A stretch of DNA of 64,000 bases from Taeniopygia guttata (GCF_048771995.1 NC_133026.1:95758501-95822500); one strand, 5' to 3'; counted from the first letter of the stretch, positions 12,558 through 27,600 are shown. Translations and numbers: made by a program. Notes: generated by a model not told the origin, from the sequence alone.

Positions 12558-15500
12558 GGTTAGTTTATTAGTTGTATTCTTGCAAAAATTCACATCAAGA
12601 TATAAGAAAGGTTTGATAATCAACTGTAAAGCACATAAACAACATGCATCTATCCAGAAGCCCAGTTCATTCATGCAAGAGAAGACAAAAATTCTAGGTC
12701 GAAGCTCTTCAAAGTAAACCAAACACACTCATATCATGAGAGCAAGTCTCTAAACAAGTCATCCATATGACACCCACCCTATGACACCTCCTATACATAT
12801 TTTATCCAGGACATGAGAAAACAAATACCCCCTGAATTCAAATACCCAAACTGATCCCAATACTCCTCTTTCTTTGCACATACTTAAAGAGTACTTTCTT
12901 CGCACATACTTAATTCTGGATTGCATATCAATATGTTTAGAAATGCTGTATAGACAGATCTCAATACAATCGTATGCTTGCAAGTATAGAATTCATTGCA
13001 GTCTTCACCTAATAGAGCTGGAGCAGAAGAGGCCAGGCATACATCCCTTTCTGGAATATATTAAAATGAATTACGCAACTTCTTCACAACCCTCAGCACA
13101 GCAACAGCTTTGCTAGTATTTTGCATCAATTACAGCGTGACTGAAGTCTCCCACCAGTGTGCTCTTCCAGTGCCATCTGCCTGTACAGTGAATTAGACAG
13201 CCTAACAAGAGATAACTCTAGAAATTCTTCTGGCAGATATTTGCAACTATAAACAGATTTGAACTCTACCAATGTATTCCTAAAGCCTGGTGACTATGTG
13301 TGCAGAAACATGGTCAGTCTGGAGCACACAGACTGAAAATGAGATTAATCAAATCCAGCAAGAGAATGAGATCTTAATGCACAGAATAATGTGAATGAAT
13401 GAAATTCAAACTTATGAATTTTCATCACAAATTCTGCATTTCAGAATATTATGCAAGTTAACAAAATACAGGCCAAGTCTCTGGACAAAAACTACCAGAT
13501 TATTACCGAGCAAAAACCACATCCCCTGCTGCACATAAAAATATGTGCAATGAAATGCAAAATATATGTGTAATGAAAACTAAATTTGCACACTTCACTT
13601 GGAGGAAGAGCAACTTTTCTCAATCACATAAAAATGTGAAATTACTAGTGAAGATAATTAGAGCTTAAAATTCACTTTACAGGCTACTTCTTGAAAACCT
13701 GAAAAGCAGGCCATGCAATAGTACATTAATTATTATGGTGGCCAGCACTGATGTGTGAAAAATTATGAGTTTTAAATATATATATCAGTTTCTGCAAAGC
13801 CAGTTTGGATATTCCAACATTTCAGATATGTTTCAGTAGATTGGAATCATATAGCTATCTCAAAGCAGTGTTTGCAAAAGTACACAAAAAAAAAAAAGTT
13901 TGATTATGCTGTCTTTATTTATTTCTGATCTTTTTCACACTTTTATGCTAGGCATACTCATTTACCAAGACAAACACTATAAACAATGCTGCCGAAATGC
14001 ACTACAATAGAAATAAGGAATACCTTTAAGGAGTTAGGCTAGAAAACACCATACTGGAAACATACAGCAAAATACAACTCATGTGTGAACAAAGAATTGT
14101 CCTTAAAAAGTTTACTAAAAAAATAATCACAAAAATTACTTCAAATTATTAGGCTATGTTACTTCAGATAACTTTTCTAAAATAAATGTTAATCTGCTTA
14201 TTTATTTCCATAAAGTAAAACAGCTGAGCATCAAATTTGATTTTCTTTTTAAACCCACATCAAACTGCATCATTCCTGAAAAGTCTCTCTTTCACTTAGA
14301 AATATATAATCTTTATTCTTATACTGGATCATCATAAGACTTATATAATTTACAATTTCAATTTATTGTATTTTAACATAATTAGGAAACTAACTAAAAA
14401 TACCTCAAAATTGAAAAGTTTCTGCATTCCTGAGCATGACAATCATTAGGTTCTCATTACTGTCAGATAATGAAGCCTATTCTAATCTGCAGAAGTATGA
14501 GGTGCCATTCCCCTGCTTTCCTCAGATTCTCTCTGAAATATATTCACGTATTCTTTTGGAAGACCACGTCAAAAACATGACATCCTAAGGTAATGCAGAT
14601 TTCAAGACCTGCATTTTGGAAATTCCTAAGTGTCTACATTTTCTCCAAAGTTACTAAATCTATTAATATGAATTATTGAGAAGTTGCTCTCCATATCCAT
14701 TTGCATCAACTCTACTTCAACACTAGAGTCTGTATCACTGGAAGTTTTTCTTCAAACCAGTACATAAAATACTGACTCGAGGTATTTCCTGGTATGTACT
14801 CAGGGTTCCAGGCTATATGAGCACAAAAACTATGCACAAAATACTCAGTAAGTAAAGAGAGATTCAGACTTCAAACACCATCAGGTTCTAAAAGAACATA
14901 CACACTACAAGGCAACTTTTGGCTTTTTCTCTATACCTGCCACAAGCACACTGAAGACAGTGAGGTTTTTCCCATCACTGATCTTCAAGTAAATTCCTAC
15001 ATTATACTCCTTTTCAGTAAGAACCTTTAAATGAAGTAATCAAAATTCAATTGCATACTCTTATATCTTGAAAACAACAAAAAAAGGTAAATTATTTTAG
15101 TAGTAGCTTCCTTGCTAATGGATGAACACTCCCCTAATATGATCACAAATTTTATAAAAGCCCTTCTGACTTGCATACCTGCTTTTCTAGTGAGCTCAAG
15201 GCTCAGATGTACAACTACACACAAAATTGGAACAAGGAAAAAACAGATGAAAAGCTCATCTGACAGTACATTACACTTATAACATATCAAGAGTACTTAA
15301 AGCCTCCTGATTTTAAGCTAACTAATCAAAGACCTGAACTGTGAGTTATTCACCAGAAAATTTATATTTCTACCCTCTATGATTGGAGCAGCTGAGGAAA
15401 GTATGGTGAAACTCTCTACAGGGTAATATAATTGAACAGGTTTTATAAGATTACAATTTAAAACAAACCAACCAACCGACAGTAAGTCATATCATTTAGT

Positions 15501-17796
15501 CATATCACCTCTCCTATTCTTTTCCCTCCTTTTACAAAACATAAAACAGTCCATGGACACTACTGTTGCAATACAGGATAAAGTAACCCTAATCACTACC
15601 AACCTTTAGCAGAGAATAACCAAGGTACATCTTTGGTAATACATAGAAAAGTGGGGTAAATTAATAACTTAATTTTTTAACTAAAAACTTGACACAGTGA
15701 AATTTTTTTTTTAGCACTTCTGATTTTGGGAATTAAAAGTATGCATAACCAGGAACACAGCCATTGGAAAGGTCCAAATACCTTGACTGCTTTTCCCTGG
15801 CCTGCTGTTGAAAAAGAATGCCCTTTAACATTTATATTTCCGTTTTTTTTTTTTTTTTCATTTTCTTTCTTTGAACACTATTTAATCCATGACTGCTTGC
15901 AGTAAGTCCTGTTCCTTCCCATATTTGGTTGCAGAATGGAATATTTCTATCTGATTGGTGATTTTCCTCTGGGGAGTAACTTAAGGGTGTTAAATGGCAT
16001 CTCTATTATGGTTCGTATGTGTATATACAGACTTGTAACTATAATAATTTCATCACTACAATAGCCAAACCCAGTTACTAATATTAACAGTCCTCAGCCA
16101 AGGTTACATCTGTTACCCAAGGATGGTCGGCTGGGATCCGTATCTGCTCCTGGGCTACCATGGGCACACTAATGTGAGGGTGTTAAGCTGAAGTTGGCAC
16201 CAGTTGGTACTGGCTCAAGAACACACACAACAGCATGATACCAGAGCTGCTGTTGGAGGAGGAAACTCCAGGGAAGCTGGGTGGATGACAGCCAGTAACC
16301 ACTTGAGCCATTCCTGCTAGATCTCTCACAAACTGAGAATCAACACCCAAACAGGGAAACAAGCAGACTGTACTTTTCATATATTTACTAAAAGACAGGC
16401 AAAAGTACCATCTTTCATCACGTTCTTTTAAGCAAACATACAATAATAAAGCATACTGCTAACAAATTGTTTCAAGCATGTAGAAAAATTACCAGAAAAA
16501 TGAAACCACAATTTCGCTCTAAGACCCAGATCAACAGCAAGGGAAAAAAGGGCAAACAAAAATAACCCAGCAGTTCTATGCATGCCAAGGCACTGAAAAA
16601 GAAAAAAAAACATTTTTGATGAATTAAATGAGAGAAGTCACTAAAGAAACCTGATGTGTTCACGTGTTTCAATGCAGAAAATCCTATCTATTGACTGAAA
16701 ATAAACCTTTGCTTTTAGTTTTCACATAGCTGTGCAGAAGCAGATGAAAAGTGGGAATAATGCTCAGTCAGGCTCTGTTTTCATTTTTTACTATTTTACA
16801 AGAATGCAGCAGCCAGCCTTGCAGCAGACTGTCTGTCAGCAAAAATTAGGTAGTTTCATAAGCAAAGGTTAGACTTCTTGTGAGAAAATGCATGAGAATT
16901 CCTTTGCAACTAAGGGTCCATCTCCCACTCCATCCTGACAGAAGATTACACCAAGATGTTTCCCCTCCATTGTAAGTAAGGTATGGGGTAGCCTCAGCTT
17001 GATAATGAGGATTTATGCTTATCCAAGATATTTATGCAATCCTCTTAAACCATATCATAGTTATGTTAGGAGTCTGAAAAGCTGTAAAACTATAATGCTC
17101 TACAAACCAGCATTTCATTTTACAATACAGACCAACACCACATTCTGTAAAAAGAATCAATTTTAAAACATTTTTGCTCTAAGACGGCAAGGAACAGATT
17201 CTGTACCTACATATTTGAGAACAAGGTAATTGTTTGAAATTAATATCATGAAAATGAAATGAAGAACAGAAAAAGCACAGTAAAAACAAAATAAAACTGC
17301 ACTTCTGCACTTATTTTCATTGAGAAGTATGCATAAATATCTAAATGCTGGAATGTGCGTTGAAAATAACATAATATATGTAATTGTATGGATGCAGGTA
17401 CTAAAACCCAATGCAGTTTGGTTTCTGAATCCTCAGTTTTGCACTTCCAAACATAATTTTAGAAATACTATCCATCCATTTCAAAGCATATGCCAGAAAG
17501 ACAGAAATAATAAAGCAGACCATTCTCTCAAAGTGGTTTTTTGTGGTCAGCAACAATCTGACCACTCTTCATGTTAGTGACAAAATAATATAATTGTGAG
17601 AAACACTTTTCCAGCTCTTCCCAAAAAGGGAAAGAAAACACTCAGCAGACATGCAACAGCTAAATAGCACCACTTCACGTTGACTTATATTGATTTTGGT
17701 TTCACTTTCAAAGTTCAGGCTGGTGTTCCTAGAGCAAGCACAGAAACAGTGTACAGCTTCCAAAACACGAACCAAGACAGCTGAAAAAGGCCTGCT

Positions 17797-17798
<2 letters not shown>

Positions 17799-17834
<36 letters not shown>
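17799..17834 (+). repeat. 36-base A homopolymer
   Basis: An uninterrupted run of 36 A residues lies between CCTGCTGC and GATGAGGAG in SOCS6 intron 1. There is no AATAAA within 40 bases upstream and no recognisable coding remnant, so a retrocopied gene tail is not supported. Confidence 0.95.
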
Positions 17835-17836
<2 letters not shown>

Positions 17837-18139
17837 TGAGGAGACATTAAACAGGTACCATGAATGATCTTTTCCTACGTGCTATCAGAACATACATTCA
17901 ACTTCTCAGACCAAAAATCTATCACCAGTGAACATCACAGTACGAAAGGCATATACCAAATGGGCAATACAGAAATACACCACTCAGTTAACACTAAATG
18001 CTACATTACATGTTTGTTTCCTGCTTCCAAGGGAAAAAAAATCACTAGGAAAAAAAAAAGGGAAGACATTGTAGGAGAAAGAGGAAAAGACAGGAAAAGT
18101 AACAGAAAGAGAAACCTCATACCATATGGTACCATTACA

Positions 18140-18930
18140 TAGATGATCATTCTGGGAGATATTGAAAAACACCTGGAGGACAAATCAGTCATTGGTCACA
18201 GCCAGAACACGAGAGGAAAGTCCTGCTTGTCAAACCTGATTTCCCTTTATGACAAGGTAACCCACCTAGGTGATCAGAGGAAGCAAACTGAAGTTATCTT
18301 TTTGGATTTCAGTACTTTTTTGTACTGTCTGCCACAGGATCCATCTGGACAAAATGTCCAGCACACAGCTGGATAAACACAGCATGGGTTTGGTGAGCAA
18401 CTGGCTCACAGGTCGGGCACAAAGGGTTATAGTGAATAGGGTGACATCTGACTGGCAACCTCTCACTAGAGGGGCTCTGCAGGGCTCCATCCTCATCCCT
18501 GTGCTTCTTTCAACATCTTTATAAATGACTTGGACACAGAACTGGAAGAGATACTCAGCAAGTTTGCAGATGACACAAAATTGGGAGGAGCAGAGAAGTC
18601 CTGCAGAGACACATGACAAGTTAGACGGCTAGGCAATCACAAACCATACAAGTTTTAATAAGGGCAAGTGCCCAATTCTGCACCTGGAATGTGGCAACCC
18701 TGGATGTACAGACAGACTGGGGAATGAGATGCTGGAAAGTAGTGCCACAGAAAGGGACCTGGGGGTCCTGAGTCAGCAGTGCCCTAGCTGCCAGGAGGGC
18801 CAAGTGTGTCCTGGGGTGCATCAGGCACAGCATCATCAACCGGGCAAGGGAAGGGATTGTCCTGCTCTACTCTGCGCTGGGGGCAGCCTCACTCCACCTC
18901 CCTTCCAACTTGGAATATTCTGTGATTGAT
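18140..18930 (+). pseudogene. Degenerate CR1 LINE with reverse-transcriptase remnant
   Basis: Translation gives recognisable CR1 reverse-transcriptase pieces in shifting frames. NWLTGRAQRVIVN and GALQGSIL lie near 18390-18500, and the catalytic FADD box is at 18563-18574 in a different frame. A later piece reads ESSATERDLGVL near 18735. The copy then jumps to a short CR1 3' end (CCCTTCCAACTTGGAATATTCTGTGATTG), so an internal segment is missing. Frameshifts and stops show that it is dead. It is antisense to SOCS6 inside intron 1. Confidence 0.9.
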
Positions 18931-20997
18931 GTTTCTGCTGAAAATTATAAGGGTTTGTACAGCATCACTACATATGAAACTATACTAAAAATTTTTAAAT
19001 ATTGCCATTCTCTCTAAATTATGAATTGTTAATTTGTTATAGTAATCTGTTTTTGCCTCTGTCTGTCCCAGTTACCTGATATGAAAATAAAGACAGAGGA
19101 AGTAGTTTTAAATTACTATAGCACCAAGGAACCATGACTGATAATTCTGCTTTCTTTAAGGTACAATATGGGATACTCTCTTCTTCAGGAGCAAAAATGA
19201 GAAAACAACATATCAGGAAAGCTATCAAGTCACATGCACAAGGGAAAAAAACAAATCCAAAACTAAGTTAAACATAACTTTTAAACACTTCACTTGCCAT
19301 ACTATCTAGCCAACAGGTGGCTTCATAGCCCATGTTTGTAAAACAAGTATCTTCACCAGTAAGTGGTAAACTGCTCACCTTTCCACTTATATTTGTCATT
19401 TATACTTATCTGACAGACAACCAGGACCATATGTAATTGGCCTTTATTCCTACAAATAACATCCACCTGGCATCAAAGATATATATTAAAAAAAAAAAAT
19501 ATTCTGTACAAATTAGCTCCAGGTAATACAATCTCTTTTAAAATATCCAGATGTGTAAAAAAAAAAAAAAAACCCAACCTTTTAAAAAGTATGTCAAAAC
19601 CATAGTAATTAAATTCTTCAAGCAATAATTCAAATTTAGTTATCTAATGTATTCCAGCAGGAACAAAATAAATGCTCTTAAATGCTAAAAGATAAATATA
19701 TTTTATAGCGATCTATCTACCAAATACACAAGCTGAATCAAAGGCACCTGAGACAAGTTTTCAAGATAGTGACTGGCTTTATCATTCACTAAACAGAAAA
19801 AGAGGATTCCATTTTTCTGGCATATGCAACAGAGTCATGTTCTGCAATTGGAGAACATGTAATTGCAGGAAGACTCATTTTCCAATTTTTCAGCTCTTCT
19901 AGAAGACCTGAACAAACATAAATACACTGCAGCCTTACACTGTCTTGTACCATTCTGCCTTGGATCTCATGGCTGAGGCTGACTCCAAATTAACCTCCCC
20001 AATACAGTTTTTCACTAAGACTGAATGACCCTTTAAACTTGTATGACCAGGCAGACTCTCCAACGTTTTTACTTCTATTACCCCCACCTGCTTCCATCAC
20101 GTCATTTCCATAAGAATAAAAACCTTATTTCCTTAGAAGATAACACTATCCTCTCAATTCAAGCTAAGACGCATCAATTCTTTAAGAGATAGTTAACCCT
20201 CTACATAAATGGAAGAATTAAATGAACTCATTTATGGTCCAAGGGGAAAGAACACAGTGCCTTGTTAAAGAGAAATAAAAGTGGAAAGATCTTCCACAAC
20301 ATCTGTACAGAGTTCACACTTGCAGAGAAATCTCCAAGCATGCTGAGGAGGAAGCAGCTAATAAGCACAATCCCCAGAATCGCTGAGAAAAAAGGACTGA
20401 CCTCTGTTTTGGGACTTCCTTCACTTAAATTATCAGAAAAATACAATGTATTTGCTACACAGATGACACAAAGGTCCCACCATTCCCCTCCAGACCATAT
20501 AAAAACGTCAATACTACATACTCCTTGACTTGCATCAAGGCATTTGGTTGCCATACAACTCAGATTTCATAAGTTTTCAACCTGCAGACTCCTATCTCTA
20601 TGGCTTTCCTTTTTTATGCACATTAGATCAGTTCACATCTTTAAGCTTTAACAGTGGGAAATTCTAACAGAATACAAACACCAACAACTGATATTATTCA
20701 TGTGTGCATTGTTAAAGAAAAGTAATTTTGTGAAATTATCATAGATTTAATTCAATTTTTTAAACTAAAGACAGCGATATTTTTCCAAAGCAATAAACAA
20801 TTGTGTTATTACAATGCATACATAATATACACATAATTTGAAAGTGTATGCATCCTTTCAGTAAAATTCATTGAAAAGAGAAATAGATATTCAGTGAACT
20901 ATGAAAGACCTAGGATGAAAAGGCATTGCCTATATTTAAACAATAATTATAGTCAATCAAGGTCATTCTAATCCCTGCGATAACAAATACATAAAAT

Positions 20998-21074
20998 ACT
21001 GCAATAGAGTCTTTATACTATAACACATAGAGTGTACTGCAATAGAGTATTTCTACGATAACACATAGAGTAAG
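20998..21074. repeat. Imperfect tandem duplication, about 38-base period
   Basis: ACTGCAATAGAGT...ATAACACATAGAGT occurs twice with a few differences in the middle of the unit. The divergence suggests an older event than the exact duplications elsewhere in the window. Confidence 0.85.
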
Positions 21075-24000
21075 AGGCTTCTATTCAAGAAGGCAAGTTC
21101 CCTCGTAATTTCTCAAAAGTTCAAGAAAAAAAAAGTTCCAGAGTTAAACTCACATTCAGAGACTATTGTTTGTTTTAGCATTACTTCCCATTGAAAGAAA
21201 ACTCAACCATGCAAGGCTTCTGTGTATGCCCTGCAGCCCCTCGAGGGCTGCCCAACCAAGTTTTATCAAATAAGCAGATAGGCAGTGTAGCAGCCACATA
21301 GCAAAAATTCATATATTCTTACATATACAAAAATCCAAGGGCATTTCTAAATACAATAAAAGCTTTCTCTGGAACTCAAAAGTATTTTGAAAACCAAGGA
21401 GAAAAGCGACTTGAAAGAACTCAATTTCTCAGAGAGATGATGGTCACAAAAACTGTTTCATTGTAACATAAAAATGTTTACCTCTGACCTTAAAGACACC
21501 ACCCAGTTCACTAGAAGTAAAAGTGTTTTTTTACTGTGACCTGTTTTTCAATTCTGATCAACTATTAAAAAGCTAAAGGCTTAGGAGATCACTACATTAA
21601 GAAACCAGTAGTACAAAATATTAAACCTTTTAAAAAATTATCTCTAAGTTCCACTGACAATTTTACTTTCTTGAAAATTTAAAACATTACCACTAAAATA
21701 ATCATAGTCATCTTCTCTCAGCAAGTAAAATCCTCTGTGTTTTCCCTCTTGAATAGCATAGTGAGAAAAGACATTTTATATCCTTTATCTGTACCATTTA
21801 TATAAGAAACAGAGTCAACAATTTCATTAAGGTTCTAAGTCCAAGAACCCAGAAGTTGAGAAAAGCCAGAAGAGTTTCCTAACAAATTATTTTTTTTCTT
21901 TCACATGTGGGACAAAAATGTTTGCATTAATGCTGCCCTCTGACATCCTTTAAAATGTATAGTCCTATCATTTACTTACAGGACACCAATTAAACTCAAA
22001 ATTCCAGACAGAATAATTGGCTTCATTAAGGACATTTTTGCTGTGTCTATGTCCAGTATTTAAATGTTAGTGCACAGGCACTCGACGCAGTATTCAACAC
22101 TTCATGAGTCAGAACATAGAGAGCTTTATTTACACTTTTTTTTTTTTAGATGGATTCATAAGCTGAGCAATATGCACCATCAGGCAAAACTGAGGTAATT
22201 TAATTCTGAAACCTAAATTTTGAATTCACTTAATGTGGAGTTATGGGGGAAAGGGGTGAGAGCTGATGGGGTTTTGAGGAAACACCTACCTTACCTAAAT
22301 CTGAAATCTCCCTCACCTAAGATGGCAGCAAAAGCAAACAACTGCAGTGCCAGGAGTTAGCTGCAACAGCAAATTGTGTGCTCTAAGAGAGCACTTAAAG
22401 CTTGTGGTCCCTTTCAGGAGTTTGGTGAAAATGGAGGAGTAAGTCAAACACACAAGCTTGGATTTCATCATTCATTTGACCTATACCAAATCTTTCAGTA
22501 AAGTCATCTCTAGTCATGATTCAACTTCTTTTAAAACTTCACAATTCAGCAGATATTTTACAAAGTCCTTTCAGCCCAGTTGTTTTATTTATCAAAGCAG
22601 TAAGCAAATGAATAGCCCATGTTACAATATCAAGATTCATCAGGAAGCAGGATGAGGAGCAGGGGATCCATCAGTGGTATGCAGGTAAAGATGTTAAAAA
22701 GATGCAGAAAAAAATAAAAGCAAACCACCAAAGTTATGGAGAATGGTAACAAAAATTAAAAAAAAACAAACAAATACCCTCTCCCCTAAAAAAAAAAAAA
22801 AAAACAAAACACCACAGCAAAACCCAAACACCTTTCAAGGTTAGTTCTAAACCATTAATTAAAGTGCTTGAAGTACAACCCTCAAAGAAAGTGAATTCAG
22901 ACTAGCAAATAGGCCAAGGCCCAGAGTTTAAGTTTTGCATGATACAAGCACTGACTTGGCTAACTGGTGTCACTAGCATGGCACAAAGCATTCTCACAAC
23001 CCCCACCCCATTCTGCTTGTAACAACAGATCTGACTGAGGTTGATGGCCTGCTTTCCAAAAATACAATTGAAAGCAAAGTACATTTTGACAAACTGCAAA
23101 GGTCAAAACTGCAACTACTGTTACCTAAAATAAAGAAATCTGGCTTTTGTCCAAGTTAGGATTATTTTCTTTCAATATCTAAGCATAAGCAGTCCCTCTA
23201 AAAATCTACAGGACCTGCCAAGTATTTTGGGCATACTACAACAATCAGGTTCCTTAAAACTTTCACAGACATGTGGATCTTTGTTGTTCTTGAAAATCCT
23301 TCACATACGGGGAGCAGCTTAACTGAGGAAGTATCAGAATTTCAGAGATTTTTTTTCTTTTAACTAAAAGCTCCTCAGTAGCCTTTAGTCTTATTTTTTG
23401 TATATAAAAGTACAAGTACTTAGTGTTAAAAGAACAGTATCAGTGGCTATCATGTGGTTAACATATTTATCTACATGTTTAATACTGTCTATCATCACAC
23501 ACAATCATGCCACATAAAATTCAGTGGCAACCACTTCTTTTTATGGACATCATGAGAATTGGAAGCATGATCACAGAACCCCTTTGGATCACATAAAGAA
23601 CTTGCACAAATGGAAATCAAACTACGAAGTCCAATTACTTAGGCAGTGGTCCTAGACACCATGAAAGGAGATTCTCACTTAATATATCCTACTGTGCAGT
23701 AACAGTTTCAGATGCAGGATGAATTGGGAGACAAAGTCAGATGAAAGTTTTCTCTCCAGATCAGTTGCTTACTCTACCAGGATGAGAAAAAGCACACTAT
23801 CTAGATCATTTTCAGCTCTGTTCATCTTCTTCAGAATAGCTTTAGAAGAAGGAATAGAAATATTTTTCACACTACAGAGCAGCCAAAAGGCTGGTGTTTA
23901 GGGTAGTCCTCATACAGAAAGGACAGAAGTGGAAAATTACTGTGGCTATCTTACATTCTGAATGAGGGCTCTACCTAGCAAGCTGTTATAGCCTGTATTT

Positions 24001-24354
24001 TTACATTTCTACTGGGAAATGCAGCCTGTACTGCTTGCAGTCTGTGAAACCTATACATGCAGGAAATTTTTAGCTACATACCTTTGTATTTAATTTCATA
24101 TTTCACTGCAAATTTTGTCCTTCTCATAGATGACAGGCCAAATATCCACCTATTATTTTTGGTCCTAAATAAATAACAGTGACAACAATCCACTTACACA
24201 CACTTGGGAATTCATTTTAAAGGCAAAGGAGTATTCAGTACATCAAGCATAAGGAACCTATTCTTACATAGTTGCACCTCAATTCTATTCTGGAACACAC
24301 ATACTATTTAATGAGATACAATTCGACTGAGATTGTCAAACAGTATCAGTTACA

Positions 24355-24600
24355 GAACGATCAGTCTTTCCATCTTTCATGGCCAGGAAAAGAGATCCAA
24401 TCAGCGAAACAGAAAGTAAGGTTTATTTTACAGACAAGCCAGCACAACACAACAAACCAGAAGGCAGGAGGTGAAGGGACAGGAATAGAACTTCCTTCTC
24501 CTTGTTTAAAAACTGGGGGGGAACTTGAGTCAGGTGGTGCCCAAGGGGCAATCATCCTGACTACCTCCAGTTAAGCAGTCTCTCCTGAAACACACTCCAG
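24355..24600 (-). mobile_element. Possible LTR fragment in SOCS6 intron 1
   Basis: Read on the minus strand, the segment contains AATAAA at 24427-24422 in the context CTGTAAAATAAACCTTACTTTC, followed by GATTGGATCTCTTTTCC. This pattern is typical of the R-U5 part of an endogenous retrovirus LTR. The block is more GC-rich than its surroundings. I cannot see clear TG and CA ends or a target duplication, so the boundaries and the identity are tentative. Confidence 0.35.
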
Positions 24601-27600
24601 TAACAGAATCTGTATCAGTCATGCACCATGAGCCACTGATCCCCGATGTGTTTGGCCTGGCTGCTCCTCCAAGGCCTTAGGACCCACTGCAGAGTAATCC
24701 AAGCTCTGCATTTCAGAAAATGAGAATGCAAAACACAGCTTATTTAAAATATTTCCCTTCCCAATTTCCCTGGCAGGAGGCCAAATAAGAACAGTGTAAG
24801 TGAGTTATCTTCTTTATGTCTATCCACACATGGGAAAAAGGAGACATGGCTGTGCTTAAAGTACTGGGTAAACACACCTGACGAGAGAGTATAAGCTACA
24901 GCTAATCTTACAAAATTACTTTAACACTTTTGTTTCCCCTAAAAAAGAAGGTGAAACATTAAATAAATTTCTAAATTCACCCTTTTAAGTCCAAGGGTGC
25001 TTTTAAGAAGGCACATACCACAACACTGCATAACTTGCACACTGACCAGAACAGGAACAGAGTTCTGACTGCAGAGGCAAAGCCATTTAGCCATCTTTTT
25101 CATAAAGTTCTGACTTGTCAGTGTAAAACCTTTTTACAGGACTAGACCAGTCCTGACAAAACTTATTCTACATGCAAATTTTCTCATTTTGGGTCAAAAC
25201 AAGAGAGACTCTTAATTATTCATGATTAAGATCAGGAAATTCTTTTTTTCTCCTACACCTACACTCTCATCACCTGCAGACAGAAACAGCTCACTACCCC
25301 AACCAATGAATCTGATGGTAAATATATTAATGGTGATTTTTAGACAGACACTGTTTTGTACTGATGCATATGGAAGATTGTTGGTTTTGGGTTGTCATGG
25401 TTTTTTTTTTAAACAATGTTGCCAGTAGCAGAAAATAATTTTACATTTACTAATTTACTAAACAATCTGATTTTGCTAATATTGTGTCCTAACCCAACAA
25501 AGATTAATTAACTGTGAGCAGACACTTAACTCAATGGGAGTCCTCACTGTACACTGTATTCAGATTGCACATGAAAAAATTCGGCCTAACACTGAGCAAC
25601 TTCACATCAGTATATAAATTGTTATCCACAGACATGATCAAAGATAAAATTTTCACTGTCTGTGTGAAGTAATGTGCTCTATCAGATTTATACAAACTCA
25701 AAGCCCTTAAGATAGCTATCTTCAGAGCAAGGTCAAATTTCTGCAGAGCCAGGAGTATCGAAGCCTGGCTGCAGAAGCTAGCTAAGCTTCAAAGTCCAAC
25801 CACGAAAAAGAGTCATGTACATGCACACTGACTTTCTTTTCTCCCATTCTGACACTAAATTTAAAGACATGCTATAAATAAAATGAAGGGGAAAAAAAAG
25901 TATTAGCCCAATTTAAGAAAAAAACAATCAAGGGAATACATACTTTTCAATGCTGATACATAGAACTTAAGTTCATTTTCCCCCCCGTCAAACAACATTT
26001 AAAACACTGCAAATTCCAAAAGCACTTGTTTTTGTAATACACAGGACATATGAGTCAGTACTGATATAACAACTTCTATTCACTGTCTTCTTCTGATCAT
26101 CACTGATTAGACAACAGCTCAGATAAGTGCTGTTGGGGGAACAGAGCCTTTTATCCCTGCAGTAAGGGACCACAGAATATTTACATTAACAGCAAGTATC
26201 TTCTCAAATAACTGGATTTTTTGCACAAAATAATGCCAAAGGCTAATGGCTAGTATTTTATTACTTCTCAGCATTACTTACTACTGACCAGCAACTCTTT
26301 TCCTTTCAAAAGCCAAAAAGAGGAAGAAAAATCAATGTTTCAGCATGCATTGATCAGCACTGGTTTTGCCTCTTTTCTGCTGAAGAGAGAACAGGGAGGG
26401 GAAGGAATAAAAAAAGCCACCAGGCACCTACCTTAAACAGACTGAGACTTAAACTCTTACACATAACTTAGTGACTCCTACCTCTGAATGCACAAACCAA
26501 CTATTCTAGAGTCAGTCTCCTCAGGCTGACCAAAATTCCAGCTTGGAAAACTCCTCCAGCACATGCTTCACCCAAACCAGTATCCCTGCACAAACAGCTT
26601 CTGTTAGTGAATCCAGCAAGAATTCCTTACTCACTCAGTTCCCACCAGCTCCTGAAAGAACATTCATCTGAAAAGCTGCCTACCCTGTTTTTAGAGCACA
26701 GTTTCCACACAGCTCATCCTAGAAGGCACACCTTCTGTAATCAAAAACCTTTGCCCTGCTGACACTTGTCTCTGTTTCTCTATATTATTAGAACTCCTAA
26801 TCTGATACCTGATTACTAACCCAAAGGGATTCCAAGGGTATTAAAACCCATTACTGATGTCAAAACCAGTCAAAATTACAGCTTGTAACTGCCCAGTCCT
26901 GAAGCACTTAACTGCGGTAAAGCCACAAGAGACAGAACTCCTTAAATCAGAAGGAACAAAAAAAGAAGGCAAGCTTGACCACCGTATTGGAGATATCATG
27001 GGACCAAACATGCTTCAGAAGCATTTGGAGTAGCCTACTATGTTCTCAACCTATTTGAGGAATGCAGACTGCTTTGGAGAAGGAAAAACAATCACCTACT
27101 CAAGACTCCTACAAGACACTGTTTTAGCACATTTACCAGAAAATGTCAAGATTAATTAAGAATAAAACTACTCAAGAAAAAACAAGAGATCACACATTGT
27201 AAAACCAAGTCTGACTGGAATCTCATTTCCAACAATGTTTTCAAAAGTAGCACTCTATGTACTGTTTTAAGCAATACACAATATCCTTGAGGAAAAATGC
27301 AGATTTAATAACTTTGATAATCTCAAATGCTAAAATTAGTCATTTTATCTGTTAGCTGTATTCACCACATGAACTCAAGAGCATCAAAACCTAACAACTG
27401 CTCTTACAGGTCAGTATCATGTACATCCAAGTTAAATGACACAAGTGCAGCTGCTGATTATACAGCGCACTAAGAAGCAAAGAACAATACCATATATCTG
27501 TGTGATTTATTTAACAATATGCACAGGTTCATTTTCATGGTTTAAATTTTTAACTTTAACATTTAAACTCTCAAAAAAAAATTACTAATATCTACTATCT

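Noticed and set aside
16080..16330. GC-richer patch considered as an extra SOCS6 5' UTR exon
   Set aside because: No convincing acceptor and donor pair on the minus strand was found by eye. It may be an unrecognised old repeat.
18266..18619. 117-codon minus-strand open frame
   Set aside because: It is the antisense shadow of the CR1 reverse-transcriptase remnant.
20228..20554. Overlapping open frames of 108 and 88 codons on opposite strands
   Set aside because: They lie in the SOCS6 intron, with no domain and no good splice sites at the edges.
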